DNA of 64,000 nt from Marthasterias glacialis (taxonomy: Eukaryota > Echinodermata > Asteroidea > Forcipulatida > Asteriidae): positions 27,686,495 through 27,750,494 of the forward strand of contig OU452225.1 of assembly GCA_911728455.2 (NCBI GenBank), written 5' to 3'. The notes beneath the pieces were generated by a model, which did no database searches, was not told the origin of the DNA, and was given only the letters and a program-made list of their open reading frames with translations. A program made the translations under genes and the position numbers. How positions within the stretch are numbered: position 1 is the first letter of the stretch; every line of letters begins with the position of its first letter. Of the stretch, positions 59,827 through 64,000 are shown piece by piece.

Positions 59827-60382
59827 TCACGATATCACAGCATACCAAGGAAAGATCTCATTTTCCTCGTTGCCGGTAACTCCTCGAGTCGGGCTACGTC
59901 CCGTAGCCTTAGATCTCGAGGGTCTTTCGCAGGATCCTAGCTGTTCCCAAAAGTGCCGCCTTCTGCAGCAAATCTACCCTCACAGTTGTGCCTATTTGAT
60001 CCAGATGGTTCTCCAGTGCCTTTGGAATGGTGCCAAGTGCTCCAACTACCACGGGGACTACTTTCACTTTCACCTGCCAAATCTTACGAAGTTCCCTGGC
60101 CAAGTCCTGGTACTTCTCGATCTCGTCCATCTCCTTAGAAGCTACCCTTATATCACCCGGCACAGCTATGTCGATGATATGACATATCTTCTTCGTCTTA
60201 TCTAAGACTACAACATCCGGACGTCTATGTTCTATAACATGATCAGTCTGAATGTTAAAGTCCCAGAGGATCTTGACCTCGTCGGTCTCTACAACTTTCT
60301 CTGTAACATGGTTGTACCACTTGGCATGTACCTGGACACCATACTTCTTACATAGATCCCAGTGAATAACCTTAGCCAACAT
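59789..60382 (-). pseudogene. 5'-truncated non-LTR retrotransposon 3' end with restriction-like endonuclease
   Basis: The minus-strand frame 60382-59909 (157 codons) contains WYNHV, VKILWDFNIQTD, RRPDVVVLDKTKK, DIAVPGD, KYQDLARELRK and VVPVVVGALG. This block is common at the C-terminus of many animal retrotransposon RTs. R-P-D followed about 13 residues later by a D fits the restriction-like endonuclease signature (K/R-P-D-x12-14-D) of R2/NeSL-type elements; the clade is uncertain. The stop is followed by a short 3' UTR and an (AAT)n-type tail (plus-strand TTATTATT). Both sides carry ATCAGTCGGAACAGCTATTG plus about 20 bp (59749-59788 and 60383-60422), a ~40 bp target duplication. The start codon is an accident of truncation. 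Confidence 0.75.
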
Positions 60383-60422
60383 ATCAGTCGGAACAGCTAT
60401 TGTTTCTGTCGAGATTTTTATT

Positions 60423-60926
60423 TTTTTTTATTATTATTATTATTATTATTCTTTATTTCCCCCAAAACCCTATTGACTTAACACATGACTTTTCTGCGCA
60501 CAAAATGACGTTCTTTGAATTATCATTATAAGTTAAATTCTATATCATGTTAAAGCTTGTGTCTTGACTTAGCTAAACGATATCATAAAATTATAATTAT
60601 TAATTAATTAACCATAAGACAGCAGTGTGAATAATTAATTAAGCATTCTTGTCTCCAGCTTATCTCAGGAAGCCTACAACCGATCTTAATTTTCTTTTCA
60701 GTTATAGACTTGTTCAATATTGTAGATGTGCAATTTGGATTGTTTGTGTCTGTCACGTCATCATAACGTCATTTATGGCACGTTTTGTGTCTGCGTACAA
60801 AAGGCACGTCCCAAAAAAATTGTAACTATTTGGTAGGTCAAAAACCACAATTTTTCAAAATATATTGAATTTTAGATTGCTTTATTACAAAGATCGTTTA
60901 GAAAACATGATTGCTTTTACCAAGAG
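60423..60926. other. Intron sequence, probably part of the element hosting the insertion
   Basis: It starts with an (ATT)n run and continues AT-rich, with TGACGT-like fragments (60755-60775, CACGTCATCATAACGTCATT). It may be a diverged part of a CRE/ETS-type element. No gene is seen. Confidence 0.4.
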
Positions 60927-61601
60927 TTGTCCCAGACCATAAAAATTCATCAAAGCACAACGTATTTCACTTTAATTAACTGTTAATTGCTCAATCTGAG
61001 CACCATTAGTACAACGCTGTGTGGATTGCGCCGCTTTTCGCCGCTCAAAGTTGATTGCACAGTTGTACACAAGTACGCACTCGCCTGTTTTTCACACGTT
61101 AATCCAATGATGTTCCTCAGTGTTGCGAACCTGTACAGGTTTTTGGTGGGAAAACCGCAAAAACATGAATGCGGTGGGGTAGCGCTAATTTTTTTAGCGT
61201 TTTAAACTTGATTTGTGTTATCAGATGTTAGTTTGGCTTTTAATAACTAATATAATGACTTCACTTGTCCCAGTCCATACAAATTCATCAAAGCACAACG
61301 TATTTCACTTTAATTAACCGTTAATTGTTCAATCTGTGCAGCATTAGTACAACGCTGTGTGGATTGCGCCGCTTTTCGCCGCTCAGAGTTGATAGCAAAG
61401 TTGTACACAAGTACGCACTCGCCTGTTTTTCACACGTTAATCCAATGATGTTCCTCAGTGTTGCGAACCTGTACAGGTTTTTGGTGGGGAAAACCGCAAA
61501 CATAAATGCGGCGGGGTAGCGCTAATTTTTTTAGCGTTTTAAACTTGATTTGTGTTATCAGATGTTAGTTTAGCTTTTAATAACTAATAATAATGACTTC
61601 A
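60927..61601 (+). repeat. Tandem duplication, 338 bp unit
   Basis: Two direct copies start at about 60927 and 61265: TTGTCCCAG.CCATA.AAATT, AACGCTGTGTGGATTGCGCC, GCTTTTCGCCGCTCA.AGTTG, GTACGCACTCGCCTGTTTTT, GCGGGGTAGCGCTAATTT and TTAGCGTTTTAAACTTG. They differ at only about a dozen places. The interior is GC-richer than the flanks. Nature unknown. Confidence 0.88.
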
Positions 61602-62025
61602 CATATGCTATAGCGCCCTCTATTGGTAGATGTTTTTCTACATAAAACTTGCAGAATCTTTGCATTTTTAGGGTTTTCGTTCAAAGGCATCGCATAGGAA
61701 TAAAAGTTATACCACCTTGTAAATAACAAAAAAATCATAGTAAGGCAAACTTGTTTTCGTCATCGTGACGTCATCAGGTATCAAGTTACATTAATTCAAC
61801 GTTTAATAATGAAAAAATTACATCTCCCGAAGCACATATCGTAGAGTCAAAATCTTTGTGCCATTTTAAAGCTTAGAGCACGGGTGATATTTTACTTACA
61901 GATTAGACCCTAATTTGACCTTTCCTTCCGGTCCAAGCAGGAAGTTCAAAACTTTAAAACGTCATATTTCCTAAACTAAATTCTATAAAGTCATAATCTT
62001 TGTAATGTCATGTAGCTTACATCAT

Positions 62026-62662
62026 AAAAGTTGCGGTTTATTCCCGTTAGTTCCTTTTCTGGCAGTTTTGTAAACTGATGTTTTTTATCTTGTCAGTTTT
62101 TATTGTTGTCTTGCATCCATGTTTTGTTTGTTTGTTTGTTTGTTTGTTTGTTTGTTTGTTTGTTTGTTGGGTTGTTTGTTTGTTTGTTTGTTTGTTTGTT
62201 TGTTTGTTTGTTTGTTTGTTTGTTTGTTTGTTTGTTTGTTTGTTTGTTTGTTTGTTTGTTTGTTTGTTGGGTTGTTTGTTTGTTTATTTGTTTGTTTGTT
62301 TGTTTGTTTGTTTGTTTGTTTGTTAACCTGGTTTTTTTGTGTATTTGTTTGTCTCTTGTCCTTCCAGGTTGGACTGACACACCTCTTGGTGACAGTGCAG
62401 GCACTTTTGTCAGTCCTGGCAAACCTGGATTGTTGATGTCCTTTTGTTGTCCTCAGTCGTGTAGTACTTTGTCTTCTCTTTTACTGCCTGTCCTCCTTTT
62501 TTATATCTTGATGTATCTCCCTTTTTAATGTTTTCCATTCCAGATGTTTATATTTAAATAGGCCTATTTAATGTTTTTAAGAGCTTTATCCTTTACGTAT
62601 ACAATTTTTGTATTTTTGTATTTTTATGTGAATTGCCGAATAAATAATAATAATAATAATAA
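62026..62662 (+). mobile_element. 5'-truncated LINE 3' UTR fragment with (GTTT)n and (AAT)n tail
   Basis: It splits a CRE/ETS unit: GTAGCTTACATCAT is left of it and ATGTGACATTTG right of it, while the unit at 62800-62820 has these joined. The insert has a (GTTT)n tract (62121-62322), a pyrimidine-rich 3' UTR-like part and a CCGAATAAATAATAATAATA tail. No protein-coding part is kept, so the family is unknown. Confidence 0.65.
62121..62322 (+). repeat. (GTTT)n microsatellite
   Basis: About 200 bp of GTTT repeats with two GGGTT interruptions (near 62167 and 62267), which suggests an internal ~100 bp duplication. It creates spurious Val-Cys-Leu-Phe ORFs on the plus strand and Asn-Lys-Gln-Thr ORFs on the minus strand. 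Confidence 0.95.
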
Positions 62663-63211
62663 TATGTGACATTTGATGTACAGGCGTGACCCACATTTGA
62701 CTTTTACTTCCAGTCCAAACAGGAAGTTCAAAATTTCAAAATGTCACATCTTATGTGCAAAATGTCGTAAAGTCATAATCTTTGTTCCATTTGTAGCTTA
62801 CATCATATGTGACATTTGTTTATTAGCATGACCCCACTTTGACCTTTACTTCCGGTCCAAACAGGAAGTTCAAAATTTCCAAAAAACACATCTCCTGAGC
62901 CAATTTGTGTAGAGTCATAATATTTGTACCATTTGTAGCTCATATAAAGTGTGACATTTGGATAAAATGCATGATCCCACTTTGACCTTTACTTCCGGTC
63001 AAAATAAGCTTTAAATTAAAAAAATATATCTCCTGAGCCAATTGTCTAAAAGTCATAAATTTTGTACAGTGTAGGCCCATTTTCAAGGTCTGGAGTGTTT
63101 AATCAAACAACAAACTTCGGAACAGCTACGTGTTTATCCACAAACACATAGTGTCTAGTTGTTATTGATTCTAATTGAATAATAGAGTTACCTATAACTT
63201 GATGTACTTAC

Positions 63212-63342
63212 AATCCAGCCTGTGTGCCTTGTCATATCACATGACACGTTTATTCCTTCATCATTCTGGGAGGGATAGATAGTGTAGATACCATCCTCTG
63301 TGTAACCAGCATCAAACAAAGCCTGACAGTCAGTTAATTTAC
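63212..63342 (-). CDS. Exon A: start of fibrinogen-related domain
   Basis: After acceptor TTTAATCACCAG the exon reads (G)KLTDCQALFDAGYTEDGI, then YTIYPSQNDEGINVSCDM and TRHTGWI, ending at donor ATT|GTAAGT. DC..L...G...DG.Y.I.P and V.CDM....GW are the standard opening of a FReD, with the first disulfide (the two Cys of this exon). It is 131 bp, phase 1 in and 0 out, and joins exon B as GWI-VVQRRYDGS, exactly the family junction. Exons further 5' (signal peptide, any stalk) were not found in the remaining 650 bp. Confidence 0.85.
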
Positions 63343-63744
63343 CTGGTGATTAAACATGACATAACATTTGTTCCTCAAAAAGTATTGAAGGTGTTTTTGT
63401 TTGATTGTTTTTTAGTTTTCTTTTTAAGATTTTTATTTGAATCTATATGAAGTAAATTCTAATTACTATTTTAAAAAAATAATAATTTGAATAGGGTCAA
63501 TTTTATGATTCTTTAACAGAAGATACGTCACCTCCGATACTAACAAATGCATTTCAATGCGCATGCGCAAGCAACTCCACTGAAGAAAAACAAAAGAGTA
63601 CAGCCTCACCCCTGCGTACTGCACGCCCTAGGCCCCAGAACATGTATAATCCTCCTTCCTTTTTATGGACGTGAATTTTGAATTCTCCGTTAGCGATACA
63701 CAACTGCAAGCAGTTCGGCGTTTATTTCCGACACTCCGTTTATC
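63343..63744. other. Sequence upstream of exon A, no recognised gene
   Basis: I do not see another FReD-gene exon here. From about 63560 the GC content rises, with GCGCATGCGC (63561-63570), an NRF1-like motif. This may be the leader of the element whose ORF starts at 63745. Confidence 0.4.
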
Positions 63745-64000
63745 ATGTCTGATTCGACTAAAGGAAAGAAGAAATCCTTCAGGAAGACGAAATGTCGGTC
63801 TTGCAGCGGACCCATTTCGCCATTAGATTTTGATGTCCACTCTACGTGCCACAGTTGTCGACTTTGTTCACGGGAAGAACCCTGCGGGATTTGTTCCGGT
63901 TGGTCTACTGTCGAGTGGAAAGCCTTTACGACGTGGCAGGACAGCGTGTCACGCCCTGCGCCCGGCCCTATCCGTCTAGCGCCGGTCTTCTCTTCTTCGT
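63745..64000 (+). CDS. Partial Cys/His-rich ORF, possible DIRS-type gag start
   Basis: The frame is open from ATG 63745 to the window end (85 codons). After a basic start (KGKKKSFRKTK), Cys and His are spaced C17-x2-C20-x11-H32-x2-C35-x2-C38-x2-C41-x5-C47-x2-C50. This zinc-knuckle-like head (C..C ... H..C..C..C ... C..C) resembles the N-termini of ORF1 in DIRS/Ngaro-type tyrosine-recombinase retrotransposons. The GC content is clearly higher than in the surrounding sequence, as expected for a recently arrived element. No RT or recombinase can be seen because the window ends. A host zinc-binding protein is the alternative. Confidence 0.5.
   Translation, partial: MSDSTKGKKKSFRKTKCRSCSGPISPLDFDVHSTCHSCRLCSREEPCGICSGWSTVEWKAFTTWQDSVSRPAPGPIRLAPVFSSS

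Larger units (their letters stand above)
61880..63165 (-). repeat. CRE/ETS-family repeats, inverted ~150 bp units
   Basis: Units carry TGACCCCACTTTGACCTTTA then CTTCCGGTCCAAACAGGAAG, the complement of the 23-31 kb module but with a diverged right half-palindrome. Units lie near 61915, 62690, 62840 and 62985. A TGACGTCATCAGG site is at 61768. The block ends TATCCACAAACACATAGTGT, CTAGTTGTTATTG (63130-63165), the complement of the element starts elsewhere. The block is split by a retrotransposon fragment at 62026-62662. Confidence 0.75.
47961..63342 (-). other. Gene model: fibrinogen-related domain gene with two nested F5/8 type C domains
   Basis: The seven exons found are, in transcript order, A 63212-63342, B 58164-58422, D1a 56889-57214, D1b 55673-55811, D2a 49906-50228, D2b 49173-49314 and C 47961-48220. 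All have AG acceptors and GT donors. Phases (in/out) are A 1/0, B 0/1, D1a 1/0, D1b 0/1, D2a 1/0, D2b 0/1, C 1/stop. B can therefore join to D1a, D2a or C in frame, and D1b or D2b to D2a or C. Exons A, B and C together make one fibrinogen-related domain; D1 and D2 are discoidin (F5/8 type C) domains lying in the B-C intron. The 5' exons, presumably with a signal peptide, are outside or unrecognised. Exon B has an in-frame TAA. Likely a secreted or cell-surface lectin-like protein. Confidence 0.75.

Noticed and set aside
62078-62528. ORFs of 82-141 codons with Val-Cys-Leu-Phe or Asn-Lys-Gln-Thr repeats on both strands
   Set aside because: Translation of the (GTTT)n tract; every frame is open because the unit lacks stops.

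Overview
This window is eukaryotic: it has spliced exons with GT-AG borders, a roughly 16 kb tandem satellite, a LINE with a virus-like 2A motif, tRNA-derived SINEs and many small TIR elements, and no operon-like gene packing. The low GC content, the secreted-type fibrinogen/discoidin gene, the 2A-bearing non-LTR retrotransposon and the Penelope- and DIRS-like remnants fit a marine invertebrate deuterostome (echinoderm or hemichordate). That assignment is an inference, and no species can be named.

Layout. Positions 1-21069 are an ~80 bp satellite of roughly 200 monomers. It is broken by a decayed minus-strand Penelope-like element (9891-14180), a tRNA-Leu-type SINE (15183-15597) and a foldback MITE (19003-19277). 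It stops exactly at a 1.95 kb TIR element (21070-23018). Positions 23019-31140 are a cluster of complex repeats whose shared core is a double CRE-like site (TGACGTCA), an ETS-like palindrome (ACTTCCGGT...ACCGGAAGT) and an AGGTCA-type direct repeat. The family recurs at 12.6-13.3, 44.0-46.4, 50.9-52.2 and 61.9-63.1 kb. Positions 31-39.7 kb are AT-rich and without a recognised gene, holding two TTAA-flanked MITEs, one hAT-like MITE and a 1.1 kb TIR element. Positions 39752-39824 form a tRNA-like sequence, directly followed by an intact LINE (39825-43989). The LINE's single ORF encodes a Cys-rich N-terminal peptide, a 2A motif, an AP endonuclease and a reverse transcriptase.

Positions 47961-63342, on the minus strand, carry the only host gene I can support. 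It has at least seven exons. Two encode the first part of a fibrinogen-related domain (FReD), four encode two F5/8 type C (discoidin) domains, and one encodes the end of the FReD. All exon phases agree. The two discoidin modules are 1-1 phase cassettes sitting in a phase-1 intron that splits the FReD, so they can be spliced in or out without changing frame. The second FReD exon has an in-frame stop, so the locus may be a pseudogene or an allele with a nonsense mutation. Its introns are full of SINEs, CRE/ETS repeats, an inverted repeat pair around exon 2, and a 5'-truncated fragment of a retrotransposon with a restriction-like endonuclease. The right edge (63745-64000) is the start of a plus-strand Cys/His-rich ORF that may be a DIRS-type gag.

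Most short ORFs elsewhere are by-products of satellite or microsatellite sequence and are not annotated as genes.
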